DNA of 64,000 nt from Rosistilla carotiformis. GTDB taxonomy: Bacteria > Planctomycetota > Planctomycetia > Pirellulales > Pirellulaceae. The translations under genes were made by a program, and so were the position numbers. Below the pieces are notes generated by a model that saw only the letters and a program-made list of their open reading frames with translations, made no database searches and was not told where the DNA came from. The stretch spans positions 1,364,001-1,428,000 of the forward strand of contig NZ_CP036348.1 in assembly GCF_007753095.1 (NCBI RefSeq), in the 5' to 3' direction. Positions 9,315 to 18,812 of the stretch are shown here, one piece after another. Positions within the stretch are counted from its first letter, which is position 1; each line of letters starts with the position of its first letter.

Positions 9315-11015
9315 TCAGCCCTCATCCAGGAAAAGGTAAGAGGGATTCGAAAGCAGATACCACTCTTTCCAAGCTTTGACGGCCGCGTCGACTTGTTTGG
9401 GCGTCGGGTCGTCGGGCAGGCCAAAGCCTTCGAAACGGCGGCTGACAAAACGCAAGCCATTACGCGCTTCGCGTTGCACCGTTTTGTCGGGGTCGGTCAG
9501 AGCGAAGATCAGCGTCGGCACGATGTCCATGTCGCTGCTCTGCCCCAGCATTCGAGCCGCCGCGCGGCGGGTCTTGTAGGGGCCGCCTTTGACCATTCGC
9601 TTCAGCCGCTTCAATTGGTCGGCTCGTTCCTGCGGATCTTTCGACAGGATCAGCGAATCGTAGATCGCCTTGTCGTCGACATCGTCGCCACCCTGTTCGA
9701 GCAAATCGAGCATTCCGCCAACGCTGCCCGCCTTGGGAGCATCGATCAACTGGCCCCCCTTGGTCTGCATCCCCTTGGTACTTTTGGGAAGGCCGTACCC
9801 GCCCTGCATCGTCCCGGTACTCAGCTGGCCAATGGCTTTCTTCGTGCTGCGAATCAGGAACAGAACTGCGAAGGCAGTGTTTTCGCTCGGAGAGAGGTGA
9901 GGCGACATGCCTGCCTTGCGGGCAGCTGCTCCTCCGAACCCTCCGTCGGGGTCTTGGTGCCGTTTTAAATCTTCGACGCCCTGGTTGTACCAGGCCGGCT
10001 CGTTTTCATATTCGCCGCGCGAGTTCTCGACGAAGCTCATAAACCGCTCGTGGGCGTAGAGCGCGTAGTAGTAAAAACCCAGTGAGTTAGGGAAGTTTGA
10101 GAACTTAAACGCTGTCTTGTTGTAAAAGTTCATCGAGCGGCCCACGGCCGTTTCGATCATGGGGGGCTTCAGTTGCGATGTTTTTACCGCAGCGGCCGAC
10201 TGTTCGGACTTCTCGTCGTGGATCGCCAACGCGGGGGGCAATCCACTGTCATTGTCGATTTTCTGCTTGCGACGCGCCCGGTCCTTGTAGAAATCAAAAA
10301 AGTCGCCTGCGATCAACAGACTACCTGCGCACGCGGACGTCAGTGACAACCGCGTTCGTTCCTGCTTGACCAATCCGCGGTTGCCGATGATTCCAAAATA
10401 GCCCCACATTCCCGATGGATCTTGCGTTTGCAGCAGGTAGATCGCCAGCCGTTCCATGATTTCCGGGGGGACTTCGAAGCCCGCCTTTCGTAGCGACCAC
10501 ATCGACAGCACCGCATATTGGTTCTGCGAATTGTCCCCTTCGGGGCCATTGGGGTACCCGAAACCGCCGTGTGGCTTTTGCAACCCCAAGTAGTAGCGGG
10601 ACATCCGCTCAATCGCGGATCGGTGCTTAATCGGGTCGACATCGATCAACAGCAGCATTGCGAACGCGCCGGCGTACGACATGTAGTGGTCGACCGATTT
10701 CGCTTTCGTTTGTTTTTCGATGTATGCCACTGCGGCTGCCACACCCTCGCGGACCAGCGGGTCGTCGGGTTCGTGATTCACCTTGTAGATGGCATAGGCC
10801 TTCAACATTTTGGCACCTTCCTCGTGGTGCCCATGTTCCTTCTCTTGCGAACGCAGGAATGCGATCCCGCGATCGATCATGCGGACCACATCTGGATGTT
10901 CAGGCGAATATGCAGACGCTTCCTGAGTGGAAGTCGTTGCCAAAACGACTACCATGACCACCAGAGTGAAAGCCCAAGGTTTCCGAACCATTCGTTTCAG
11001 ATTGGGTAACAGCAT
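9315..11015 (-). CDS. Secreted prenyltransferase/squalene-cyclase-like repeat protein with C-terminal HEAT-like repeats
   Basis: 566 residues from ATG 11015. A signal sequence (WAFTLVVMVVVLATTS, ending EASA) precedes an alpha/alpha-barrel repeat region with QW-type motifs (QKPHGGFGYPNGP, QTQDPSGMWGYFG, HQDPDGGFGG). The final 110 residues look HEAT-like (RRAAARMLGQ, VQREARNGLRF). The cyclase catalytic DxDD motif is not seen, so this is probably a structural or binding relative, a type common in planctomycetes. The frame stays open up to 11117, but a promoter-like sequence at 11067-11096 argues for 11015; ATG 10991 is also possible because it begins directly at the signal peptide. It probably leads the unit containing the 8731-9288 gene. 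Confidence 0.82.
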   Translation of the reverse strand: MLLPNLKRMVRKPWAFTLVVMVVVLATTSTQEASAYSPEHPDVVRMIDRGIAFLRSQEKEHGHHEEGAKMLKAYAIYKVNHEPDDPLVREGVAAAVAYIEKQTKAKSVDHYMSYAGAFAMLLLIDVDPIKHRSAIERMSRYYLGLQKPHGGFGYPNGPEGDNSQNQYAVLSMWSLRKAGFEVPPEIMERLAIYLLQTQDPSGMWGYFGIIGNRGLVKQERTRLSLTSACAGSLLIAGDFFDFYKDRARRKQKIDNDSGLPPALAIHDEKSEQSAAAVKTSQLKPPMIETAVGRSMNFYNKTAFKFSNFPNSLGFYYYALYAHERFMSFVENSRGEYENEPAWYNQGVEDLKRHQDPDGGFGGAAARKAGMSPHLSPSENTAFAVLFLIRSTKKAIGQLSTGTMQGGYGLPKSTKGMQTKGGQLIDAPKAGSVGGMLDLLEQGGDDVDDKAIYDSLILSKDPQERADQLKRLKRMVKGGPYKTRRAAARMLGQSSDMDIVPTLIFALTDPDKTVQREARNGLRFVSRRFEGFGLPDDPTPKQVDAAVKAWKEWYLLSNPSYLFLDEG

Positions 11016-11066
11016 TAACGTCAAACCGGAATGAGATTTCTGCAGCAGGTACATCAAAGATTGTTT

Positions 11067-11096
11067 AGTATAGCATTCCAGGCTTGCTGGAGGCAA
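11067..11096 (-). promoter_or_regulatory. Candidate sigma-70 promoter for the 9315-11015 gene
   Basis: Read on the minus strand: TTGCCT (complement of 11091-11096), an 18-bp spacer, then TATACT (complement of 11067-11072). This is 4/6 and 5/6 to consensus. It would start transcription near 11060, just ahead of ATG 11015. Confidence 0.4.
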
Positions 11097-11165
11097 AAGG
11101 GCACGGAGTTGACGCACCTGTGAACCGCCATTTGACCGTCGCTCCCCCAGATTTTCATTTCGAAT

Positions 11166-12428
11166 ATGTCCGCAGCGAAAAAGGTTTGTTTTTTAGGTCT
11201 GAATGCCTATCCGGCGATTCAAGGTAGATCGGGAACAACGGTCGGGGGGCTCGAGTCGGGGATGTGGACGATTGCTAGGACGCTGGCTTGCGCTAGCGAC
11301 GACTTGGCGATCTCCATCCTTTTGAGCGAATCGCGACGACCAGCCAACGCGGTCGTGGATCATGTCGAACTGCATACCATCCTGGACCCGCTCAAAAGCA
11401 TCCGGCTTCAGGTGTCGCAGAGTCTGAACCTGCAAGCTCTCAAGCAGGTTCGCGTTCGGTCCTTGTTGCGATTGGCGTGGCAGGTTCCCTTGCTCGCTGT
11501 CACCCGTCCGTTTCGAGATCGTCGTCCGATAGCAACCCACATCGCGGAGCACATTCGCCAAATCGAACCGGCTATCTGTTTGGTGTTTGGGACGGGCAGC
11601 GACCAACTGGCTTGCATCCGCGCAGCAAATGAAATCGGGGCAAAGTCGATCGCATGCATCGTTTCCAACGCGGACGCTCCCTCCTTTTCTGACGACATGC
11701 AGGTCACCGCACGCAATGAATACGGGGAGACCGTGCAAGCCCGTCAGGAGACACTTCGCCTCGCCTCGGCAATCATCTGTCAAACTCAGTGGCAGCAGGA
11801 TCAGGTGCGGAGGACGTTGAACCTTGAAGCCCATCGCATCAAAGGGGGCATCACGATTGACCGCTGGGCCCCGTTGAAGCCACGCATGCATTCCAAGGGG
11901 CCTGTGTTATGGATCGGCCGGTACGATACTTGGCACAAGCGGCCTTGGTTGTGCTTGGAGATTGCGAAACGATGCCCCGAGCTGCAGTTTGAAATGATCC
12001 TGAACCCAGGAAGCGTGATTGTTGAACAAGAGCTTCGCGAGGCGGTGCCCGACAACGTGAAGATTCTTGGTTTCGTGCCCTACGCCGAGATGCCCCAGCG
12101 CTACCACAATGCCTTAGCCTACTTATCAACAGGGGCAGCCGAATTTGAAGGCTTTCCGAATGTGATTCTCGAGTCTTCTGCAGCGGGCACCCCGATCGTT
12201 TCCCTCGAAGATTTCGACGGCTATCTTTCGGCGTCCGGAGCCGGTTGGGGGACCGACAACGACCTCGACGTTGCCGCTCAGCGGCTTCGCGAACTCAATG
12301 AGAATGCTGCGACCTGGCAGCGCTGCTCCGAAGCAGCCCAGCGCTGGGTGCGTTCAGAGCACTCGATCGGTATCAATAGCGAACGCTACAAAGAACGGAT
12401 CGATCAGCTGCTCGAGGAAGCTTCGTAA
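11166..12428 (+). CDS. Glycosyltransferase, GT-B fold, family 4-like
   Basis: 420 residues. The N-terminal half contains the glycine-rich acceptor-side loop (SGTTVGGLESGMW). The C-terminal half contains GPVLWIGRYDTWHKRPWLCLEIAK and the E-x7-E-type donor-binding motif in EFEGFPNVILESSAAGTP followed by IVSLEDFDG, as in GT4 enzymes. It would transfer a nucleotide-sugar-derived sugar in the cytoplasm, probably to a lipid-linked glycan or exopolysaccharide. The donor cannot be read from sequence. It is divergent from the secreted repeat protein and convergent with the PQQ-like lipoprotein (35-bp gap). A Wzx-like flippase 4.5 kb downstream fits a glycan role. Confidence 0.88.
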   Translation: MSAAKKVCFLGLNAYPAIQGRSGTTVGGLESGMWTIARTLACASDDLAISILLSESRRPANAVVDHVELHTILDPLKSIRLQVSQSLNLQALKQVRVRSLLRLAWQVPLLAVTRPFRDRRPIATHIAEHIRQIEPAICLVFGTGSDQLACIRAANEIGAKSIACIVSNADAPSFSDDMQVTARNEYGETVQARQETLRLASAIICQTQWQQDQVRRTLNLEAHRIKGGITIDRWAPLKPRMHSKGPVLWIGRYDTWHKRPWLCLEIAKRCPELQFEMILNPGSVIVEQELREAVPDNVKILGFVPYAEMPQRYHNALAYLSTGAAEFEGFPNVILESSAAGTPIVSLEDFDGYLSASGAGWGTDNDLDVAAQRLRELNENAATWQRCSEAAQRWVRSEHSIGINSERYKERIDQLLEEAS

Positions 12429-12463
12429 AGAATTGCGAAAGCGGGACAAGGTTTTCCTGGCGG

Positions 12464-13783
12464 CTACGATTCGTCACCGAGGCAGTAGAGTCTTTCCTGG
12501 CGACCGTTCTCACCCTCGACTCCCACACGCATGTAGATTCGGCTATCGTCGATAGCAGGAGAGGCAAAGCAATCGGTGCCTAGGTGGTTTTTGGCAACTT
12601 CTTTGAACTCATCGGGGTTGGCTTCAAAAACGGTCGTGTCCCCCACAACATTGGTCACATAGATCAGCCCGTTGCAGGTCCAAGGGGACGCGCTGAAGTT
12701 TTTCCCCAAGCGTTTCCTCCAGCACTCCTCTCCAGTGGACGCTTCCCAACAATACGCGATGCCATTGTCGGTGACCGCGTACAGGTATCCTTCGACGTAC
12801 AAAAGCGAGGGTTCGTAGACCTTCACCTGATTCGTCCAGATCGTCGTCCCGAGACGATCTAAACAGATCGTCTCGTTCCCAGGGACGCCCCCCGACGCAA
12901 ACGTGTAATCGCCACCACAAATCATCGTTCCGCAGGTGACATCACATTCGGAGTGAGCGACCCAGTTGATCTTCCCTGTTTCGGGGGCGTAGCTGGTGAT
13001 TCCCTCTCCTCCGCTGATCAGCAGCTGAGCATCCCGGTCCTCACCGAAGAAGCAAACATTGGCGGACGAATACGTGTTGTGGGCACCGCGGTCGGTGCGC
13101 CAGACGACCTCGCCCGAAGCACCGTCGATGGCGACGATGTTTCCGCCGCCGTTGTTGTCCGTTGGGCAGATGACGAGTGACTTGTAGAGCACGGGGGAGG
13201 CGCCAAAGCCATTTCTCGACTGAAACTTGCTCACGTCGGTTTGCCAAAGCAACGTTCCATCGAGTCCCAACGCCGAGAGAACAACCTTCGCATCGTTCAA
13301 GAACACTGCGAAAATTTGCTTGCCGTTGCAGGCCAGCGTTGAATTTGCCTGGCTGCTTTTTTGATGCAACTGGCTCTCGTCGACAAAGTTCCCCTCGTGG
13401 ATGACGCGACTCCACAGCTCACGACCATCGGAGCGATCATACGCGATCACGAGCTGCCGTTCCTGTTCCTCCATCGCCGTCGGCAACACCACCATGTTGT
13501 CAACAAGAATCGGAGATGCATGCCCAAGGCCAGGCAAGTCTCTCGCCCAGAGAACATTTTGGTCCTCTCCCCATGAGGTGGGCAAAGGCTGGTCGGGGGC
13601 GTGTCCTTCCATGCCCGGTCCACGAAACGACCCCCAAGCGGCCGTGTGCGGAAGCTCCACGATTGGAACGTCCTTTATTTCAGGCAACTCGGAAACGACT
13701 TTTTCAGGGGCGCGTTTGCATCCCCCCTGACTCGCAGCCAGGAGAGTCGCGGCAATCAAGGAAGCAACCCGGACGTTCATCAT
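12464..13783 (-). CDS. PQQ-like beta-propeller lipoprotein
   Basis: 439 residues. The N-terminus is a lipoprotein-type signal (ASLIAATLLAASQGGC; Cys about residue 22). The mature part opens with WGSFRGPGMEGHAPDQPLPTSWGEDQNVLWARDLPG, the usual beginning of the planctomycete PQQ-like/outer-membrane-assembly BamB-like propeller proteins, followed by blade repeats of the type IVAIDGASGEVVWRTD, ITSYAPETGKINWVA and AYCWEASTGEECWRK. No quinone-binding catalytic residues are evident, so it probably binds or scaffolds. The start at 13783 was chosen over GTG 13801 because a GGAGAG ribosome-binding sequence sits 5 bp before it. It is divergent from the PVC-heme gene with 146 bp between. Confidence 0.87.
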   Translation of the reverse strand: MMNVRVASLIAATLLAASQGGCKRAPEKVVSELPEIKDVPIVELPHTAAWGSFRGPGMEGHAPDQPLPTSWGEDQNVLWARDLPGLGHASPILVDNMVVLPTAMEEQERQLVIAYDRSDGRELWSRVIHEGNFVDESQLHQKSSQANSTLACNGKQIFAVFLNDAKVVLSALGLDGTLLWQTDVSKFQSRNGFGASPVLYKSLVICPTDNNGGGNIVAIDGASGEVVWRTDRGAHNTYSSANVCFFGEDRDAQLLISGGEGITSYAPETGKINWVAHSECDVTCGTMICGGDYTFASGGVPGNETICLDRLGTTIWTNQVKVYEPSLLYVEGYLYAVTDNGIAYCWEASTGEECWRKRLGKNFSASPWTCNGLIYVTNVVGDTTVFEANPDEFKEVAKNHLGTDCFASPAIDDSRIYMRVGVEGENGRQERLYCLGDES

Positions 13784-13929
13784 CTCCACTCTCCACGCCA
13801 CAACTCCCTAAAGTGAGAGACGTGGTATTATACGCTTCGAAACTCGTTAATCGGCAACCGACGGAGCTTCGATCGTCGTTCTCGATCCGTCTATCCTATC
13901 GAATAAATCGACCGCAATACAGCAGCACC

Positions 13930-16900
13930 ATGCACTGGCTAAACAACATACGTCTTCGGATGGGGCTCGCTGTCCTGGCTCTCATGGGCCTCGCGGTCGT
14001 TTCTGTTGCCATCTGGAATCGCTTTGCCAAGCCGACGACTCCGGATCCCGGATTCGATACGACGATGCGCGAGCCTTCGCAGGCGGTTGCTGGGCTCGAT
14101 GTCGCGGAGGGGCTGACGGTGACGCTATTTGCCTCCGAACCTCAGTGTATCAACCCTGCCAGTATCGACATCGACCACCGGGGCCGCGTTTGGGTCTGTG
14201 AGATCGCCAATTATCGCCAGCATCACGAAGATGCTCGTCCTCAAGGCGATCGAATCGTCATTATCGAGGACACCGACGCGGACGGGGTTGCTGACAAACA
14301 CAGCGTCTTCTACCAAGGTCCGGATATCAATTCGCCCCACGGAGTCTGCGTCTTAGGGGAGCACGTGTTCGTGTCCGCTGGAGACAAGATCATTCGATTT
14401 ACCGACTCCGATGGCGATGACAAACCAGATGAAAAACAGACCTTGTTTTCCGGCATTTCGGGAGTCCAGCACGACCACGGAATCCACGCGGTTTCGTTTG
14501 GTCCGGACGGCAAACTTTACTTCAACTTTGGAAACGAGGGCCGGCAAATCAAGGATAAGGAGGGCAAGCCGATCGTGGACCTCGCTGGAAATGTTGTTTC
14601 GACGCAACAGCTTCCCTACCAAGAAGGGATGCTATTTCGATGCGATCTCGATGGCAGTCATTTTGAAACGCTCGGATGGAATTTACGCAACAGCTGGATG
14701 GTGGCCGTCGATTCTTTTGGCTCGATGTGGCTGTCCGATAACGACGACGGCGACGCTTCGGTGCGTCTTAATTATGTTCTGGAATTCGGTAACTATGGCT
14801 TCCGGGATGAAATGACCGGGGCCGGTTGGCATACGGAAAGGACGGGGATGAGCGCTGAGAAACCGCGTCAACACTGGCACTTAGACGACCCTGGTGTGGT
14901 CCCCAGCCTGTTGCACACCGGAGGTGGCGCCCCGGCGGGGATTACGTGCTACGAGGGGGAGCTTCTGCCGCAATTGCTGGGCAATCTGATTCATACCGAT
15001 GCCGGGGTGAATGTTTGCCGAGCCTACGATGTCGAAGCGGACTTGGCGGGTTTCCGTTGTCAAGGAAAGGACTTGTTGTTGGGCGCGCGCGACTCATGGT
15101 TTCGCCCCACCGATGCCAAGGTGGCTCCCGACGGATCGATTTTGGTCGCCGATTGGTACGATCCAGGAGTCGGCGGTCACATGATGGGTGACACCAAGCG
15201 GGGACGCTTGTTTCGGATCACGCCCGCCGATCACGATGGAAGCTATCGTATCCCTTCCTTGCAACTAGACGATGTTCCCGCAGCGGTGGCCGCCCTGACG
15301 AATCCGAATGCCGCGACGCGCTATCGAGCTTGGCAAGCGTTGCAAAGCTTTGGGGATTCCGCTGTGGAGCCCCTTGGGGAACTGGCTCAATCCGACAACC
15401 CCATCCATCGCGCTCGGGCCATTTGGTTTTTGGGGAATCTGCCCGACCAAGCTGATAAGGTGCTCGCTCAAGCAGCACAGGACCCGGACCCCAGAATTCG
15501 CATCGTAAGTATCCGGCTAGCGCGTCAGTTGCAGCGAGACGTTTGTGATGCGTTGCCGTCGTTGTTCCGCGACCCTTCGCCGCAAGTGCGCCGTGAACTT
15601 GCGATCGCCTTGCGTGAAAGCGAATCCCCTGCTGCGGCAACTCGTTGGGCCGAGCTGGCGCAACAATATGATGGAGAGGATCGTTGGTATCTGGAGGCAT
15701 TGGGAATCGGATCGGATCAAAATGCGGATGCATGCTTCGACGCGTGGTTGGCCGCGGTGGGATCGAATTGGAACAGCCAGGCGGGGCGGAATCTTGTTTG
15801 GCGTTCGCGAGCCCGCAAGGCCTGTAGCTTGCTGGCTGAAATCTTGAATTCGCCACAGCTTCCGCGCTCGGAACACGCACGCTTTCTGCGTGCGTTCGAC
15901 TTTCATTCGGGAATTGAAAAACAGCTCGCGCTGCGAAGCCTGGTGGACCAGGGCTACGACGTCCATCCAGAAGAGGTCTTTACCAGGCTCAATGCCCGCG
16001 ACGCTTCCACTTCCGCCGTGGCGACGGACGCTTTGCTGCTGTTTGTCCGGTCCAACGTTTACACATCCCAATCGCTCGATCTGATTGAACGGTACGCAAT
16101 CGTCGATGTCGCGCATGAACTTGCCACGCGTCTGTTGGACGATGCAAGCGGCACCTTAAGTGTCCGGGCGGCCGAGGTGCTTTTCAAATTGAACGCGGCA
16201 CAGCCGCTGATCGATGCGATGGAATCATCCGAACCGGAGCGTGCCGCCAAAGCGATCCATCTGGTCAGTTTGACGGCTGGCAAGCAAGCCGTTCCGCTGC
16301 TGATGCCTCTGGCGTTGCGGTCCAAGTTGCCAATGGAGCTACGCATTGCGGCAGCGGACGGATTGGCGGCGCGGACCGACGGACAAGCGGCTTTGTTAAA
16401 ACACCTTCAGACAGATGATCTGCCGGCACCAATCCAAGTTTCCATCCGCGATGTGTTGTTGGCGTCTCCGGTGCAATCGGTCGCAGACGCTGCTGCGGAA
16501 AGGTTGGCGTCGCAGGAGTCCGGCGAAGCGATGGCGATGCCTTTGGTGGATCAGTTGATTCGCGAACGAGGGGATGCGGCCGCGGGCGCTATCGTCTTTC
16601 GCGATGCCGGTAATTGCGCCAGCTGCCATCGGTACAACGGAATCGGAAAAGAAATTGGTCCCGATTTGACCGACATTGGGAAGCGTCTTTCCCCTTCGGC
16701 ACTCTACTCCGCTATCCTAACTCCCAACGCGGCAATCACTCATGGCTATGAGACGCACACGTTATTGTCGTCCGACGGCCAGATTGTGTCGGGAGTATTG
16801 ATCAGCCAAACCGACGATGCTGTCACCATTCGAACGGCTCAAGGGATCGATCGGACGATTCGGCGCGACGAGGTGGATGAACTGCAGAAGCAACCGCAAT

Positions 16901-17004
16901 CGATAATGCCCGCCAACTTGCATCTGAAACTCACTCGCGGACAGCTAATTGATCTGGCCGAGTACTTGATGGCCTCCCCCACGAAAGCTCAGCCGCCCGA
17001 ATGA
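13930..17004 (+). CDS. PVC-type heme-binding CxxCH protein with beta-propeller and HEAT repeats
   Basis: 1024 residues from ATG 13930. Order: one N-terminal membrane anchor (residues 12-30), a six-bladed sugar-dehydrogenase/NHL-like propeller (GLTVTLFASEPQCINP, ASIDIDHRGRVWVCEIANYR, DTDADGVADKHSVFY), ARM/HEAT repeats (about 450-830), then a cytochrome-c-like domain with CASCH (Cys896) and the PVC C-terminal region GPDLTDIGKRLSPSALYSAILTPNAAI. These are membrane-attached electron-transfer or putative dehydrogenase proteins; the substrate is unknown. The reading frame is open back to 13516, but that part lies antisense to the PQQ-like gene and is not believed. Its stop overlaps the start of the flippase gene (ATGA), so the two are translationally coupled. 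Confidence 0.92.
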   Translation: MHWLNNIRLRMGLAVLALMGLAVVSVAIWNRFAKPTTPDPGFDTTMREPSQAVAGLDVAEGLTVTLFASEPQCINPASIDIDHRGRVWVCEIANYRQHHEDARPQGDRIVIIEDTDADGVADKHSVFYQGPDINSPHGVCVLGEHVFVSAGDKIIRFTDSDGDDKPDEKQTLFSGISGVQHDHGIHAVSFGPDGKLYFNFGNEGRQIKDKEGKPIVDLAGNVVSTQQLPYQEGMLFRCDLDGSHFETLGWNLRNSWMVAVDSFGSMWLSDNDDGDASVRLNYVLEFGNYGFRDEMTGAGWHTERTGMSAEKPRQHWHLDDPGVVPSLLHTGGGAPAGITCYEGELLPQLLGNLIHTDAGVNVCRAYDVEADLAGFRCQGKDLLLGARDSWFRPTDAKVAPDGSILVADWYDPGVGGHMMGDTKRGRLFRITPADHDGSYRIPSLQLDDVPAAVAALTNPNAATRYRAWQALQSFGDSAVEPLGELAQSDNPIHRARAIWFLGNLPDQADKVLAQAAQDPDPRIRIVSIRLARQLQRDVCDALPSLFRDPSPQVRRELAIALRESESPAAATRWAELAQQYDGEDRWYLEALGIGSDQNADACFDAWLAAVGSNWNSQAGRNLVWRSRARKACSLLAEILNSPQLPRSEHARFLRAFDFHSGIEKQLALRSLVDQGYDVHPEEVFTRLNARDASTSAVATDALLLFVRSNVYTSQSLDLIERYAIVDVAHELATRLLDDASGTLSVRAAEVLFKLNAAQPLIDAMESSEPERAAKAIHLVSLTAGKQAVPLLMPLALRSKLPMELRIAAADGLAARTDGQAALLKHLQTDDLPAPIQVSIRDVLLASPVQSVADAAAERLASQESGEAMAMPLVDQLIRERGDAAAGAIVFRDAGNCASCHRYNGIGKEIGPDLTDIGKRLSPSALYSAILTPNAAITHGYETHTLLSSDGQIVSGVLISQTDDAVTIRTAQGIDRTIRRDEVDELQKQPQSIMPANLHLKLTRGQLIDLAEYLMASPTKAQPPE

Positions 17005-18371
17005 GTCCCGTCCCTTCATTAAAAATGAACCGCCGATTGGCTGCCTTGGCGAAGCGATTCCAGCTCGACCGGTCTTTGCTTTGGGTCCTTGCGGCCCGCA
17101 TCTGGCAGGTTGTGTCGGGGCCGCTGACGATTTGTCTGATCGGGATTTATTTGTCTCTCGACGAACAGGGCGTCTATTACGGAATCTTCAGTTTTCTGAC
17201 GATTCAGGCGTTCTTCGAACTGGGCCTGTTGAGTGTGCTGATTACGTTTGCTGGACATGAGGCCGCGTCGCTGAACGTTCACTCTCCTCCCGCGTTGGAA
17301 GACGAAGCTTGGCAACGCGCTGCAATGCGGATGGCGGAACTGCTGCGAGCATCGCGACGGTGGTTCGCTGCCGCCGGTGTGGTCTACGGGGGCGTGGCGC
17401 TGTTGATGGGGTGGAATGTGCTAAGCGATTTGGAGTTCACCAATCCGGTCGCCTGGCATTGGCCCTTGGTGCTGGTACTTCCCTGTGCCGCGTTGACGGT
17501 CGTTTGGTCTCCCGATGTCGCAATCCTGGAAGGGATTGGGCTCCGCGAAACGGTCTATCGGATTCGCCTGCTGCAGGCGTTCTCGGGCAGCCTCGTCGTC
17601 TGGGGTTGCTTGACCATGGGGCTGGGGATTTGGAGTGTTGTTGCCGCAACGGCAACGCAGACCCTTTGGACGGGGTACTTGGTTGCCGTCCATGGGCGAC
17701 CGGTATTCAAGCCGATCTTGGCTCAAGTGGGCCAATCCGCGGAGTTTTCGTGGCGGAAAGATGTCGTTCCCTTCCAGTGGAAGGTGGCCGTCAATGGCGT
17801 GCTCTACTACGTTACCACGCAATGTTTTGTGCTGATCATCCTGTGGTTCAGCAAGGACAGCGCCGAGGCGGGACGATTGGGGATGACGTTAACCGCGACC
17901 GCAGCAATCCAGATGCTTGCGATGGCCTGGGTGCAAGCCAAGTACCCGGTTGCTGCAAGTTTGCATGGGGCTGGCGAACGAGAACAAGCCGGGACGATGT
18001 GGCGGCAGATTGCAATCAGTTCGTCCGCCTTGCTGGTGTTGGCTTTCGTTGCTTTAACCCTTCTGGTCATGCTGCTGCCTTGGTTAGATTCCCGTTTCGA
18101 GAACCGCTTTGTGTCGCCTGAGATTGTTGCGATGTTAGGGCTCGGTTGCTTGGCAAACCATCTGTCAGCGATTCAATCCTTTTACATCTTATCGCGTCGC
18201 TTTCCGCCATTGATGATCATGATCCCGGCAATGATCATTTCAGCCTCATCGATTTGGCTGGCGGGCTATTTCTATTCGACGTGGGGCATCGCGTGTGCCT
18301 ACGCAGCTTCGTTCTGGTTGGTCTTACTTCCGCTGCAAACCTGGGGCTATCTGAAGCTTCGAAAGCGGTGA
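17001..18371 (+). CDS. Wzx-like polysaccharide flippase / membrane transport protein
   Basis: 456 residues with about 12 to 14 predicted transmembrane segments, starting LWVLAARIWQVVSGPLTICLIGIYLS, a form typical of the MOP/polysaccharide transporter superfamily. It would move lipid-linked oligosaccharide across the inner membrane. The ATG overlaps the stop of the PVC-heme gene by 4 bp, indicating one mRNA. Functional coupling between a cytochrome-like protein and a flippase is unusual, but the glycosyltransferase at 11166 supports a glycan setting. No polymerase or chain-length gene is adjacent here; those are at 45-49 kb. The family assignment rests on topology and general pattern. Confidence 0.72.
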   Translation: MSPVPSLKMNRRLAALAKRFQLDRSLLWVLAARIWQVVSGPLTICLIGIYLSLDEQGVYYGIFSFLTIQAFFELGLLSVLITFAGHEAASLNVHSPPALEDEAWQRAAMRMAELLRASRRWFAAAGVVYGGVALLMGWNVLSDLEFTNPVAWHWPLVLVLPCAALTVVWSPDVAILEGIGLRETVYRIRLLQAFSGSLVVWGCLTMGLGIWSVVAATATQTLWTGYLVAVHGRPVFKPILAQVGQSAEFSWRKDVVPFQWKVAVNGVLYYVTTQCFVLIILWFSKDSAEAGRLGMTLTATAAIQMLAMAWVQAKYPVAASLHGAGEREQAGTMWRQIAISSSALLVLAFVALTLLVMLLPWLDSRFENRFVSPEIVAMLGLGCLANHLSAIQSFYILSRRFPPLMIMIPAMIISASSIWLAGYFYSTWGIACAYAASFWLVLLPLQTWGYLKLRKR

Positions 18372-18389
18372 GTCCATTCTTCTGTCGGC

Positions 18390-18480
18390 GCATAAAAAAA
18401 GAGAGACCCCGGCCACAAATGACTTTCGCCGCACGCGACGCTTGCCATTTATTGAGTCTCTCCTGAACGCTTTTTTATGC
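18390..18480. repeat. Nested long inverted repeat (possible structured RNA, bidirectional terminator or decayed palindromic element)
   Basis: The outer arms GCATAAAAAA (18390-18399) and TTTTTTATGC (18471-18480) pair perfectly. Next inward GAGAGAC (18401-18407) pairs with GTCTCTC (18456-18462), then AAATG pairs with CATTT and TCGC with GCGA near the centre. It starts 19 bp after the flippase stop. The terminal T-run could terminate transcription in either direction. Confidence 0.5.
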
Positions 18481-18812
18481 TCGATTGAAATTTGGTCAAT
18501 AGTGATCGCAAAAAATTTTACGGTCGACGTTGCGCGTTCGACTCACGCGATCGCAACCCTTTGGCTGCCGCGACCGCAGGGTGGTTGGGATGGTTTGTTC
18601 CGCCGCACGGCGCGACAGCTGTATCGCATCGCTCGAGGATCGCGATTGAGAGCGAATGCCAATGTCGCGATGTGACGTTTTGCAGTCGCTCGCTGCGCTT
18701 CGCCAACAACCACTCTTGGCGTACCCGATGCCATGCAGAATCTTCGCAAATTGTGGCGATCTTTTGATGATCTCGCTTGCCATTTTTAACCCCGGCTGCG
18801 CACGATAGGGGC
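18481..18812. other. Intergenic region before the DHPS-like gene
   Basis: About 330 bp. Short frames on both strands overlap each other without family resemblance, ribosome-binding sites or consistent codon use, so I call no gene. AT-rich sequence at 18493-18520 (including CAAAAAATTTTACGG) could hold a promoter for the downstream gene, but no clear -35/-10 pair was found. Confidence 0.3.

Noticed and set aside
13516-13929. N-terminal extension of the PVC-heme protein
   Set aside because: Antisense to the PQQ-like gene; the real N-terminal membrane anchor starts at 13930.
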